Positions 21,607 to 36,600 of a stretch of 64,000 nt of DNA are shown piece by piece. Numbering within the stretch: position 1 is the stretch's first letter; the number at the start of each line of letters is the position of its first letter. The DNA is from Trachythela sp. YZ-2020 (lineage: Eukaryota; Cnidaria; Anthozoa; Malacalcyonacea; Clavulariidae), in contig JADLSH010000190.1 in assembly GCA_016169945.1 (NCBI GenBank), positions 4,650,001 through 4,714,000 of the forward strand. Reading direction: 5' to 3'. Position numbers and translations under genes: made by a program. Under the pieces are notes generated by a model. That model did no database searches, was not told where the DNA came from, and worked only from the letters and a program-made list of their open reading frames with translations.

Positions 21607-24600
21607 CTGAAAATAGACAGATCACGTTGCACGGCTTGTAGTAAAAGAAAAAAACACCGGAATAATGGAATACCGGAATAACGGAACACCGGAATAATGG
21701 AACACCGGAATAATGGAACACCGGAATAACGGAACACCGGAATAATGGAACACCGGAATAATGGAACACCGGAATAATGGAACACCGGAATAATGGAACA
21801 CCGGAATAATGGAACACCGGAATAATGGAACACCGGAATAATGGAACACCGGAATAATGGAACACCGGAATAATGGAACGCCGTTACCACTTTAAGGAAA
21901 ATCTATTAATTCATTTTCAGGGATTTTGATCCTTTTAAAGAAGCATGGTGAATTTTATGTTTTGAGTCACGTAACTGGTAGCTGCAGTAACGTGAATAAT
22001 TTCCATTCGTGAATTCGGGCGCCATCTTGCCGTGCTGATATAACTATAACGGCACGGCCGTGCGTTGTTGCTATATAAAATGCACACACGTGGTACAAAT
22101 TGACCAACAAGAACGCGAGTTTACGAAAATTGAATATTAATGAAGTTTAAACAACAAAATTCAAGAATTTGACACATTGCATAATTATGCGGCTTCTAAA
22201 CTGATAGGTTCTACAAAATTTTCTCTTGAGTCTTGTGCAGTTATTACTTGCACTAAGGACACCAATGACGACTTGTTCGAAAGAGAAACTGAAGAATCAA
22301 GCCCGTTTTCCAGAATATGCGAATTTGTTCGCGCGAAAAAAGTAAATTCGGCAAAATCATTGGTTAGAGAAAAAAATCGAAGCGAAAAAGTTCCTAACCC
22401 ACCCAGTCAACTTTCCCTGTGGGAGGAAACCGGAGTGCCCGGAGAAAACCCATGACTTTCGGCAGTGCGTTGACTTACTCTTTTCATATGAGTGCGATGA
22501 GTAAAGTCCTCTGCGAGAATCGAACTCAAGACTCAGAGGTGAAAGGCTCTTGCTCTGACGACTGCGCCATCGAAGTCCCAAAGTTCGATCGCGGTTTCTA
22601 CTTTTTCGCATGCAGCTGAGACATAGTCTATAGACAGTCGATATATTTCTGCAAAGAGTAAAGAACTGATTTGCCTACAGCGGTCAGCGCACACAGGCCA
22701 AAATAGCCGATTCAACACATTGGAGTGATTGGACCCTAAACGTTATTTGTTTGGTGCATGTGTGCAAACCAAATGGCGTCCTTGAAATCATGCTATTAGG
22801 GAGCATTAAGATCTACAACGCCAACGTCGACGACGCGGCCCTTCTAACAATGAAGTTTTTAGCTTGTAATAAAGCAATGGAAAAACTTGCAGTCCCAAGA
22901 GAATTGTCGACGTCGTCTCTGTCTTGTTCACGACGCCAACTAGAGCATTTTTACGTCCTCAGGACGACGGCAAGTCAGAAGGATGAATAGCTGCATTTCA
23001 CGTTTGTTTTTACAGCCTGCATTGTAGTCGATAACTGCAGTTGAAACGTTTTAAAAGTCATGAATTAAAAGCTGTGAGCTAAAACAAGAACGTTGTTCAA
23101 TCACGGTCTCTTTATATTCACATATTTATATGGCGTTGTCGACTGCCGCGTCGTCGTAGATCTTAAGGTCCCTATTACCTTCAGAAACAACTCTTCGTCT
23201 ATGATATACCGATATAATTCATATAAGCCAATTCGCGTTTAAGATGTATTACAAAGAATTAAATCAAATCGCATACCTGCGCAGATAAAGACGTTTTTAT
23301 CTTCGAATCTGAAGTGTCGTCATTTGCATGTAAATCATCCTGATTGAAATCCTCAGCGGGCTGCAGGAAATTTGAGGGAACAAGACCACGAATGCCATTT
23401 AGTTCACCCTAAATGAAAAACACGTTTATATGACACGGTTCGAGAAGTATTAAAACATGGCACGCGTGTTTGGGGTTTTACTTAGTATAATATAAAGCCC
23501 CTTGTGTACGGCAAAAATGACAAGGAGCCTTGTTCAAAAGCTAGAACCACACACCAGCTTTTGAACAAGGAAAATATTCGTTTGTATGGTCGACAAGGAA
23601 AACTTGACAAGGAAATGCACAGTACGCCAATTAACGCACACTTATTTCCACGCACTATATTTGACGTATACATGGAGTATTAATTAATATGCGGGCTCGT
23701 AAAACTTGTCGAAGAAAAATTTATCGAAAAAATTTGTTGCCGTCAAAAACTTTCTCGTCGGTACGGGGCTTAATTGTGGTATAATATTCAAGGCTTGTTC
23801 ACACTAGCAAATTGTCGGCGATGTATTTCTCTTCCTTATCGATGCGATCGAGCGAATGACATATCAACGTATGCATTTGTGAAACCGATCCAGGGCTTGG
23901 GTACAATGTTGATCCCATAATGGTCACCTTCTCTTGTTCCGCGTGAGTCCACTCACGAGGAGAATAATCGCCGACACAATTGCTAGCGTTAACCTATTGA
24001 ATCATCATTTGAACATGCAAAAAGTTGCCTCAATCCGTTACAATTTCCAGTATATACAATCTTTTGTTGAATTTCGTGTTAACTTACTTTGAAGAAGCCA
24101 TCATCGTCCATCTCACCAAAGACATAGATAATCTCTCCTGACTTGAACCTTAGTTCAACCTTTACGTAGAAACAATGTACATTAATCCTAAGGAAACACA
24201 CAGTACAAAATCCCGTACACTTTTTATGAGTGAAATGTCCGTCGGTTTTGCGCGTTGCTATATCTGTGAGGCCTGCTCTGGGACCTCAACTCGCCTTAAA
24301 TCGCATTAGAAGTCCCAATTTTCCCTTAAATCGCCTTAACTCGCCGTCCCAGAGCAGGCCTTCTGTGATACGGCCTGCAGTCACAATTATACTTAAGTTT
24401 ACATAAGTATTTTTGGAAACGGAAAACCGCACAACAATAAATTAATAATCGTTTCGTAGCTTTGTTACTGGGCAATCGGTTTACAATAGGGAACTTTAGA
24501 TTTGACGACGGCTACGAGAACGACTACGACATGTTTCCGTTAAATATCTGCTAATACAAACTTGTTATCATCCTCTCTTTGGCACAGCAAATCTTTATAA

Positions 24601-27600
24601 CAACAGTTGAGCACAGCAAATCTTTATAACAACAGTTGAGTCAAAGCGAGTACAACTTTAAGTTTGTATTAGCAGATATTTAACGGAAAAATCTCGTAGT
24701 CGTAGTCGTTCTCGTAGCCGTCGTCAAATCTAAAGTTCCCTAACATTCTTATAGAAGAAGAGACATTTGCTTTCGAGTTACAGGGTTAATATTGCAACGC
24801 TTGCTTCGACAATAACTATGGCTGATTTGTTGTACGCGTAATTACAAACTCCCGAGTTTACTGGCTATTTTTGCCAATTATAATATCAAAGATATGCACA
24901 TTTAATGATAGTTTCGCAAATCTATTATCAGAGAATCAGAGTACTAAAACGAAATACACTTTAACGCATTCAATCTTGAGCCATGGGGTTAGTTTTGGCT
25001 CGATACTTCGACATGAACATTGCAGACTACCGTTTCTTGTTGTAATCGGCAGCAGAATTCAACGGGTTTTCTTGTCAAACAGAAAAGTAAACAGCTACAA
25101 TTTATATTTCCGTTTCGTAAATATATATTGTTTGAGGCTAGAAATTGACATTATAGAAAAGCGTAAAACATTGTGACAAATCACGTTGTAACATAGTTCC
25201 TCTTACATCACAGGATTAGTTTTTTATAGGGTTTTAGCCTATATCACGGATGTCGCGAACGACGACAGCTTTTTGCATTCATTTGGCGCTTCCAATCCAT
25301 TCCTCTCGATAGTCTATGGTTTAACATACCTCACTGTCAACGTTGGGAGAATCTCTCACAGGATCATAGTCATACAAAGCTTTCATCTTCCTAGGTCCCA
25401 AATGATCATTTTCCAAATTCTCCCAAAATGAAAGCCTGTCACTAGCGCCAGTCTCTTCGTAACCGAGATTGTCTGAAATAACATCGACGTCCAGTTCTCC
25501 ATTGACTTGGCCGTGTGAATTCAGCTCATTATGTAATCTTACGTCATTGTTAGCTTGGTTAAACAAGTCTTCCGCTTCATTAATATTCACTTCAGAAATC
25601 ATATTTGACGGAACGAAACCTTGTTTGAGTTTACATTCACCCCAATAAAATCCATCATCATCTTTATCGCCGAACACCTGGGACAGAGAAAACGATAACT
25701 TGTGAGGCAGAATTTTGCCAGAGTGGATTACAACACCACCGTCTGCAATCAAATGTGAACTGTGATGAAATATTTCTCAACTTTTCAGTGAATAAATGTT
25801 CACCTATACTTTAGTTTAGTTTAGTTTGGTTTGGTTTGGTTTGGTTTGGTTTGGTTTGGTTTGGTTTGGTTTGGTTTGGTTTGGTTTGGTTTACCACTCT
25901 GAGGTGGACGGAAAGCCTTGACAGGTTTTGCAACCCAATTGACAGAGGGTTCCGAGGGTTAGTTAGTGGTTAGTGCCTAAGGGTTAGTTCTTAGCGAGGG
26001 AGGAAAACCGGAGTACCCGGAGAAAACCCTCGAAGCACAGGAGAGAACCAACCAATCTCAACTTACATGAGTTTAACAAGCGCACTGACGTTACCCAACC
26101 TCGACGTTACCGTGCCCTCGACCTGCTGTATAGCCAGCTTAACTCAGAGGTAGAGTTAGGCGCCTATTTTTTCGACATATCTTTCAGTGTTTTAAGGCCA
26201 TGTCACACGAGGAAATTTTGGCTGAAACTTACGACGCAATTTCGGACACAGAGCGATGTTAGGTAAAACGTATATTCGCAGAAAAATTGCGAGCTTGAAT
26301 CTCGTTTTACTTTGCCGATATTCTTCTTGCTAAACATGTCCAAACGGCAACAACGAAAAAAAATGAGAATGTTAATATCGGTGAAGTGAAACGCGGGCCA
26401 TTTTGTGTGCGTACATTTCTACATAACATTGCTCTGAGCAGAAATTGCGTCGCAGGTTGCAGCAAAAATTGTCCCGTGTAACAACATGGCTTTTAATCAC
26501 TTCTCGTGAGGATGATATTATTATTAGCTAACAGATACAATTTGGAAATTTAGCAGTGTCAAAACATTGTTGTTTTCTGTTTTGTTCAGCAAAAAGTTGA
26601 AGTTTACGTCAGCAAAAGCTAACAAATATGCAAACATTGCTAATAGTTGGTCACTCTAAAATTTCTCATGAAAGAAGAATTTCTTGCTAGATCTTGGTCT
26701 TGGCAACTGGACTATGCGGCTCAGTGGTCAAAGCGCTGGATCGGAATCGCAGGGCCGCTGATACGATTCCTGCCGGGGGGGAGGCTATAGTTGCATGTTT
26801 TCGCAACTGCTCCTGGTCAGATATTGTTTTTCGATGGAAAAAGAATCCATCCACGAAAAACTGGTATTTTTAAAGAAAAACCTTATCATAATTTCACTGT
26901 AAATAACACCTATATAACAACATGAATTCTCCGTACAGACGCTACCTACTACATGTACTCCCATCTGTACTCCCATCTGCTCCTCACCCCCCCCTCCCCA
27001 CACACACTGGCTTACCTTAATAATATCTCCTTCATTAAAAGGCAATTCTTCGTCAGCTCCGTCTTCATTCGGCGACATCATTGACGGATCATAACTATAT
27101 AGCGCGATGAAATACCGAACTTGTTCCGAAACGTTCTCGCTTTGTTCCGAACCTGATCGATTCCCTTCGGAAATAACCTCGGACGTTCGTTCGGAACCAC
27201 TCAGCATGTTTCCATTACGATCGTTCTCGCCTGACGCCGTCCCCCGGTTGCTAGGCAACGATAGCGTAGCCAAGATGGTTTCCAAGGCATGTTCAGCCGC
27301 AGGCGGTTCTTCGGATAAGGAACTATCTGATTTTAAAGAAGTTCTTGTAGGACAGGTTGATTCACTTAAATTTTCAGTTGATTCGTCATCCTCTGTCGTA
27401 TGGCCATTGTAATTAGCTTCTATGCTCTCCTGTCTATTACAGCTTACAATATCTGTTTGACTCGGAGAACCATTGCCATTACCTTCTAACGGTATATTAC
27501 AGCTTAATGTCTCTGTATGACTCATAGAGTCAGAGTCAGTCATATTTCCTTGGATTTTACTATCAATTTTATCTTGCTGAACAGTTCTATCCCCTAAAGC

Positions 27601-30600
27601 CCTACTAGCATTATCCATACTTTTTCCATCATTACCACCATTACCCCCAATTATCCTGTTATCGGCATCATCGTTACCATCACCGCTAGTCCTATAATCA
27701 CCTTTATCAACCCTAGATGTACCCACACCTTCACCCTTATTTTCCCTAGATATTGCCTGGTCACCCTTAGAGTCCCCAATAACACCATCATCCTCATCAT
27801 CTAAAAGATCTAAAACATCGTCCTCGGTTCGGAAACCTTCGTCATCGGACGCTATAGTTCGGCTCCGACTCCCAGATATATCCGAGCTCTCAGAAGAGTC
27901 AGCCGGGAGTGACGTTAGTTGTTTATTAGAGAGCGTAGCTTCCCCTTCACTGGATCTATCTTCTCTAGTCCTCTGCGAAGTAGGATTGTTTGTATCTGTG
28001 AGATTATCCTCATCGACCTCGTCTATAACAGATAATGGTGGTCCGTATTCCGTCTCCGTTTCGCTTTCAGATTGCAATGGCCCCGCACTTAGGGTGGGAC
28101 CCCGCCCTTGTACCTCATTGACCGCATCTTTCGAGGCGGGATTCTGGATCAACATTTGAAAATGTTTTGAGTGACTTCCTTCATCCTTGTTTCCGCTATC
28201 AGTCTCACTTTCTGAGTGATGTTCTGTAGTCAAACTGTTCCGTGATATCCCAGTCTCCGGTGTAGAGTCCGTTTTATGTTCCTCGTCATTCCAGGCCTTA
28301 GCTTCACTTTCTGAGTGTTCTGTAGTCGAACTATTGAGATTCTGTGATATTTCAGTTTCTGGTGTAGAGTCCATTTTATGTTCCTCATCATTCCCGGCCT
28401 TAGCCTCACTTTCTGAGTGTTCTGTAGTCGAACTATTGAGATTCTGTGATATTCCAGTTTCTGGTGTGGAGTCCATTTTATGTTCCTCATCATTCCTGGA
28501 AATAGTCTCATTGTTTGATTCTGAATTTGGAACGTTTAAATCATCAGCATGTTCTATATTTCCTTCTTTTAAATGCTCAAATGTACTGTCATTAGACTCT
28601 TCACTTTGCTCAGAGTGCAATTGTGCCGAGTCCTGTTGTTCTGAGTCAGGCTGGTAAGAGTCAAGCTTTCCCGAGGCAAGTATTTCGTCACAGTTTTCCT
28701 TGGTCACCGCATGGGACTGATGTTCACCACTGGTAGTGTCAGCTTCGGGTAATTCGTTTACATCTTTACAGACGTTGCTTTTGTCAACTTCGTTTTTCTC
28801 CGAAATCTACATAAATCAAATCATGGATGATTAAAACACGGACAGGAAACTAGCTGATGTCATTTACTCATCCTTGTTGAAAAACGTGACGTCACATAAA
28901 AACATGAAGAAAATCCACTGATCTGAAAACAAGGACTGGATAGTGCATCTGCGTGGTTTAAAGAGCTTCTATTAGTTTCTAGTTATTGGTGATGGGAAAG
29001 AACAATATTTGTCTAGATTTTATCAACAGTGGCCTCTCTTTCTTCCTAAATTTGCCGGTGAATAACTAATGAGGTCACACCAATATGGCCGCCATAAGCC
29101 TCATTATGTGGTGTTTAAAACGTTCTAAAACTCATTAGAAGAGATGGTGGAAGCTATATTTCTCAAGTTACATAGGAAAATATATTAAAAAAGTGTAAGT
29201 TATAGATAAAACATGAGCAGTCGATCTTTTTCTGATATAGAAACTCGAGCCGAAGGCGAGCGTTTGTATATCAGATAAAGATCAGATGCGAATGTTTTAT
29301 CGAACTTAAACAACGACCCATCTTTTGAGTTCATTGGCGAAGTAATTTTAAAAATAAACGTTGTCTAAGCCGATAAAATCAAAGCTGAAGTTTATGTAAA
29401 TAAGGACAAATTTGAATTTTCCTCATGAATTATTAATAAGTTTTTAATAATAGATATTGATAAGCTGCTGTGGTTTGAATCTGAACCACAAAATATAGCA
29501 AACGTAATGACCCCCTTATTATCCCTAAGTCCCACTTCCTACCTCCAAATTTTCAAATATTTCAATCAATTCTTCTTCAGTATCTTCAGTCTTTGATTCC
29601 GTACTATAACTTTCACTCTCCGTTTCTACCTCTTCATATCGTGTTACGATCGGTGACCTTCGGACAATCATCGGAGGAACATCGGCTGAACTCGACATAC
29701 CTTCTCCTACCCCGCTCTTTACTTTTGCCGAGTCATGATTCTCATCCTTACCTACCGAATTCAATTCGGCCTCCTCGGAAACACTCGATTTTCCATCGGG
29801 TTCCGAATGTTGTCCGAAGTGTTCAGAAGTTGAATCCTTACCCGAAGTAGCCTGTTCAAGGTTCTCGCTGCAATCGTCTTTATCGGTTTCATTATTTGAG
29901 AAAGTGGCTTCGCTCCTCAAAGCTTCTTTATTTTCCAGCAATTCCGATTTACTATCTCTTTCCAATTCCGTAGAATGGTCTTTTAAATTATTGGTAACAT
30001 TACTCAAGAAAGTGGCTTCGCTTCTCAAAGCTTGATCACTTGATGGGCTAATTCGAACATCATTTCCAAATAAGTCAGAATTACTACCTCGTTCTAATTC
30101 TCCACAACTGCCTTTTATATTCTCATTATTCACAAATGCGGTTTCTTGAGGCTTTACACTAGTCCTATCTTTCACATCAGAAAGACCAACCACGCTATAC
30201 GCATTTTCAACCAATAAGCTCCCAGAATCGTCCGACCCAATATCGACGACATTCGAGTCCACAGATTCGCCTAGTACGGACAGCGTCCTCACAACAAAGC
30301 GCATGCGTGAAAAATCATGCCGCCTGCCAAGATTCTTTAGTCTTTCCATAGAAATAGTCATACTGTCCACACAGGCAGAAACAGTCTCCGTGCAATAGAT
30401 ACCATTTACGTAAACCTTATAACTGCTCACTTTATAACCATTAGAGTAGCCATCTGGGGATAGAGTTACTGGTAACCAAGTTAAGGTTATATTCTCTGAA
30501 GTCCGCTGGGCTAGAAGAAGGTCTACAGGAGGCTCTGGTAACCCTGTCAAAGAAAAACAACAGAAGATTATATTTCAAGTTCCCTAAGGCCTTGTTACAA

Positions 30601-33600
30601 GGGTCTCGTTTTATTTTGCCGATATTTTCATGGTTAAACATGCCCAGAAGGCAACAAAGGTTGAGCGAAACGCGAGCTATTTTCTGTGCGTAAATTTCTA
30701 CATGACATGGCTCTGTGCAGAAATTGCGTTGCAAGTTGCAGCAAAAATTGCCCCGTGAATTAAACATGGCCTTTAAATCACTACAATAAACTCCTTAACA
30801 TTGCTGATAGTTGGTAACAGTTCACAGTTCATTGCAAATTGTAGTTAACGTTAAACTCACTTGATTTTCGCTGGATTAACTATCAGCCGAAGAAGAACCG
30901 AGTTCACAGAATCGAAATTTCTTGAGAAACATGACCAGAAGGCAACAAAGAAATTGTATGAGAATGATAATGTCGGTGAAATAAAACGCGGGCTATGTTC
31001 ACTGTTTTCTGTGGGTACGTTGCCCCTTGTAACATCGGAGAACTTCGTCTAACAAAAATTTCACAGCGTAGTAAATCAATAACTGCTAATTAAGTGTAAC
31101 TAACGAGTCCTACCTCCATCAGTCGTAGTGAACTCCACTTCAGCGTTTAAATTCTCCTGAGCAATTTCACCCACAGTCATTTTAAGATGGTCAGGGATTA
31201 AGGTTCGCACTTCAACTTGATAGAGTGTGGCAGGAATAAGGTCGTTGATCGTGTAAGATGAGCAACCAGGTTTTACACATTGCAGTAATGTTTCATTCAG
31301 AAAGATATTATATTGGTAACTACTGTGTGCTGGTAGCCATTGAACCTGCCCTGATGTTGCTGTGATCTTTATTATACGGAGATTGCTAGGTGACAGCTTT
31401 GCATCTATATATATGAGATAAATGAGTAGTAAGGGGAATATGTTGAAAACGGCATAGTTCTTGGGTATGAAGGCTATAAGGCAATTCATATTAAGATAAA
31501 TTGGCGATAGGATTGTGTAACTAATGAGTTATCATCCAAGACAGCTTATTGCAATCATAGTCAATAAGGATGTAGCCTGGAAACTCGGTCAAAGTGCTTG
31601 CTCTATATCTTTTGGTTCATTTTTATGGAGTGTGCAAGTTGTACACATGGGAAAACCTCAAATGTTGTCAACAAGATGTGTTCGCAACAGACTTATTTGT
31701 TATCAACAAGTTGTAACAATGCTGTCATTTATCAAGTTGCTACAGGATTGTCAATCACAACTTGTTAACAAGTTGTTGAATTGCAGGACGATAACAAGTT
31801 GTTGGAACAACTTGTAACAAGTCTGTTGAGTCAACAACCTTGTAGCAAGCTGAGAACAAGCAATGCGAACGCATCAAGTTAATCAAACATTATTGGCATA
31901 AGTCTGCTGCAGGTTTGTTACCAGTACGTTGTGCGTTTATACGTGTGTATACGGGCCCGCTCGCCTCAACAACCTTGTAGCAACTTGTCAACAAGCTGGG
32001 AACAAGCAATGGGAACACATCCTAATAATAAGTTGTTGAAACAGCATTCATTTGGTATACAAGTCTGCTGCAGGTTTGTTACAACTTGTGCGTTTTTACA
32101 TGTGCAGACAACGAATTTTGGAATAATGAAGCACACATGCATCGGCCGTGCCACCAACACGATATAACACTAGAGTATATACAAGTCTTATACAGCTTTA
32201 GATGCTAGCGGCCATGCAACAAAACAAACCATTCAACCACACGAGTTCTATAAAACATTAAATTACCAGAAACTGTATACGAACTGCCTGCATGAGACAC
32301 AACTATATACGACTGAAATATCTTACCCGGCCCAAAAACCATGGTAGCCTCGTGATCAGGTGACTCCACTCCATTGACCGACTTTGTTCGCACAGATAGT
32401 CGATACGTCTGTAAATATACAACAAAAACGTTTTATCCTGTCTAAATACTGAGGGGTTGGTCTTGGCGAGATATGGCATTTGTTATTACTTCCTAGTAAT
32501 AAATTTCATCCTGCGTTCATATGGGAAGCGAGCGAGATACCAAAAACCAGACAGGAACTTCCATATATAAACGCAATGACCCATGTTTTGGCTCGCCAAC
32601 CCAGGATGAGAATTAATACTTTGTTTACGCGAGTACATGTTTTAAATAACATTTCTCGACAGATTTCGATTTCAAAAGGTGTCAGTGATCGTTTCTGTGA
32701 ATCGTAACTGTAAAACCTGTTCGCGAAAGTGCGATATAATTGAGGTTCGTTGGAAAATGTGTTTATATTCTTTGTTTTGACGAGCTACCAAATCAACAAG
32801 TTGTAGCAATTTATCAAGTTGCTACAAGGTTGTCACCCACAACTTAATGTTAACAGGTTGTTGGGTTGCAGGACGATGACAAGTTGTTGGAACAACTTGT
32901 AACAAGTCTGTTGAGCCAACAATCTTGTAGCAAGTTGTCAACAAGCCGTTGACAACTTGTCAACAAGCTGGGAACAAGCAGTGCGAACACATCCTGATAA
33001 CAAGTTGTTGAAACAGTATTGGTACAAGTCTGCTGGGCTGGCTCGCCTCCATATAAACAGCCCCTATAACGGACAGTCCATCAGATGGATGATTAGATAG
33101 ATGGTGAGTCTTGAGATATGATCGGTCTCTATTAAATATCAGGGGCCGGTTGTTCAAAAGCCGGTTAGCCTAACCCTGGGTTAACGAAAATCTAGAAATA
33201 AAACTTCCCAATAGCTTGTTTATAAAGGTGAATATGTTTTTCCAGAAATCTTTTCTGGAACGAAAGTTTTGAAACGAACGGCCATGCAGAAATACATAAC
33301 CCAAAACACCGGATTAAAATTTAACCCAGGGTTAGCGCTAATCGAGCTTTGAACAACCGGCCCCAGGCTAATATCAAATACCAACCTCGGTGGGTTTAAT
33401 ATCCTCCACAACAGCGTTAGTCTTTCTACTTCCTTTGACTTGGGTCTTAAACTGTCCATCGACATAAACATTATATCCTTGAATTTCGTTACTGGATAGT
33501 TGCGCAGCTCGCCAGCTGATCAATGCACTGTTTGTGAACTGACGGTCCAGAGAAAGTTTGGTCGGAGATGGAATACCTATACGTTTTAAAATAGAGTAAA

Positions 33601-36600
33601 GACCATGAAACACGGGGAAATTTCTACAGCAACTTGCAATGCAATTTTTGACACAAAGCAATGTTAGGTAAAAAGTATATTCGCAGAGAAATTGTGAGCG
33701 TGAATCTCGTTTTACTTTGCCGATATTTTTCTTGCTAAACATGCCCCGTGTCAAGCGAAATTTATGACTTCTGCGAAATACGCGACCAAGCATCACGGGT
33801 CATCGATGTATTTCGCACACGTTGGCGGGAAATGTATGACGCTTGCTAAATATCCGACTCGGTCGAAACGACTTTTCTAGGTGTATATCTCGGTTTATAA
33901 TATAGTCATCCACCGTATATGACCTATTATATCATGTTTGATGTTTATTGTAATGTAACGCATCCGAAAGTGGATTCAATTTGATATTGCTGTTATAGCG
34001 AACAAGTCAAGCCATTAACGGGTGCTTATTGTAGTAAAATGAAGTGCAACATCACTTTAATACACTCGGCCGATTTTTATAAGGGTAAATTAAACTCTCA
34101 AATTTCAAAATTTGAGCAATTGCAAAATTTGTGAGCCGAAGTCAATCATTCGCATCATCGGCGCATGTGCGCAAGTGGAGATTTCGCGTTACACCGGAAG
34201 GCAACAAAGAAATCAACGAGTACGATAATATCGGCGAAGTGAAACGCAAGCCATGTTCACTGTTTTTCCGTGGCGAACATTTCAACATAACATGGTTCTG
34301 TAAACAAACCACATTAATCGCTTTTCACAAGCCACTCTGTGTGTTTCACATTCTGTGTTTATCGAATTATATGTTCCCTCATTTCCATGCTCCATGCAGG
34401 AGTTAAAATTTGAGATGACTTGCGTCTAGTCTGATTAATGTCCATGTTCTTAGCTTCACTTTTAGTACCCAAGATATCACTCCAGTAATATATTAAGATC
34501 ACTATGCACGACGTAATTCTAAAATTAAAACTACAATGCTGATTGTTTTATACATTCCGTTTACCGTCACTTCTTAACCTTAACCGAACATTTTTGAACT
34601 AAATTGTGTTTATATAACATAGTTTTTACAATAATGCTGACGTCAACAAAGTAGCCTTAATTTTAGAATTTTGTGACGTCACGTGGAGCCCACCTATTGT
34701 ATAGATCACGTGAGTGTGCAACGAATCAAGGGAACTTACGTGGCTCTGGGACATCAGAATCCATCGAATCCAAGCCTTCGCTGGAAACCTGATCCGCTTC
34801 CGGTTTATTGCTCCTATTTTTCTGGTTTTTCCGGTTCCCAAGCTCGTCTTCAGAAAGAGAACTCGTGCCCAGGTCGTCTTCTTCAGACTCGCGAATATCA
34901 TCCAGTTGATCTGTGAGCACGTGATCAAGGGATGATCGAAACATCTCATGACGACGTTCTGAAAATGAAACACAAAGTTAATGTTCTTTATCTAAGGAGC
35001 TATTCAGATGAATTGATACTATATATAGAAGTACTTAAAGGCCCGTTTATACTACGTCCAATATTCGACACGGCACAAATTTCAGGGATTATTTTAAGGT
35101 GCAGTGATAACCAATTTGTGCAGTGATAAATCAGATTTGTGCAGTGATAAATGCGATTTGTGCAGTAATACATTTTTCTTTAATATATAAAAACAGGTGT
35201 TATATTATAAGCAAAGAAGAGTACAGATTCTCATAACAAAGCATTGCTTTCGTACCTAATATTCACGGTCTCTCTTTATGGAATATATCAAAATTTGTTT
35301 CTGAAAATCAAGATGTTTGAGCTCCAGAGACTCAAAAATAGGAAAATTTTCTGTGGGAGGACCCCAGACGCACCATTAAATTCGAACGTTTCCAGTTAAC
35401 AACATCCTAGTTAGCTCCCTTGGCGTAAGTTCCTTGTTCCATGCTGTTTAACATGCCTCTACGTTCAAATGCTATCCCTTTTTTCCTCTTTGTGCGGTGA
35501 TAAAATTTCCTTAAAATAATCCCTGCTATATTTACCCGTTCTAGGAGTACCTATTTAGACAGTCTTGACACGGAAAAAAAATTAAAACGGGTAACAATTT
35601 TATCCGTGCCGTAGCAAATTTTGAGCGCAGTGTAAACGGACCTTAAGTCACACAATGTTCAATCCATATAAACATTAAGCATAGGCAATGCAATGTGGGC
35701 TCCATGTACGTAGAATATTCACTGTTTAACAGTGGCGTGACGTAATATATCATGCACGAGAAGGAGTTTATTATAGCGATTTGAAACACCGAAAAGTATG
35801 TTGAAAAACAAGGCGCTGGCCGAGTTTTTTAACATACTTTGAGGTGTTTTTAAATCACTATAATAAACGACTTCGAGTGTATGATATAGCTTCTCAAACA
35901 AACCAGTATTTAAAGAGAAATTCAACGCGAAAGTTGAGTTAATTTATGGATGTTTATTACCGTGGTATCAAGACAACGATACGGTGGTGATTTCCTTTGT
36001 GTTTTGCTCATGAATTATTAATGAGTTTGAGAAATCTATATATAAAGTCAATTGATTGTTGGACCTCTTCCGACATCTAAACTTCAGTCCTACAATACAA
36101 TACAATCAATAAAGGCAACATATGCTCTCAGATGAAATTACTCCATGGCTATATTGTATTTCTATTCGAACAGGTTTAATTTGTTTTGTAGTTGAAGTAC
36201 TGGCACCGCACGTTTGAGATATTAAATTTTTAGCATTAATTTAGTCTCTACCAAGACGTTATAGACACAACGAAACGTTAAACATGCATGTAAATAACAG
36301 TTTTCCTTCTACAATTCCTCTGTTTAGACATTTATGTTGGGCGTTAATTTTTACAAAAAAAATATTGGCATTGGAGAGAAAATGTTCCATAGCAATCAAC
36401 TTCATTTGAGTACATAATTATTTTGTCATTATGAATCGTGATATTTAATCCTTGTTATTTTTTGGATGTTAGGGCATGTTAGCCGTGAAATACATTATAA
36501 TTACAGTAAGATATATCTGATATATTTAACCTAGCCAAATTGATTCTTTCTGACTGAATTAGTATATATACTATTATATTTTTTATTTTTATTTACCCGA

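Noticed and set aside
21491..21890. Three overlapping minus-strand frames rich in [15 protein letters not shown] repeats
   Set aside because: Products of the 16-bp minisatellite, whose length is not a multiple of three, so all frames stay open. The true coding part is only 21475-21606.
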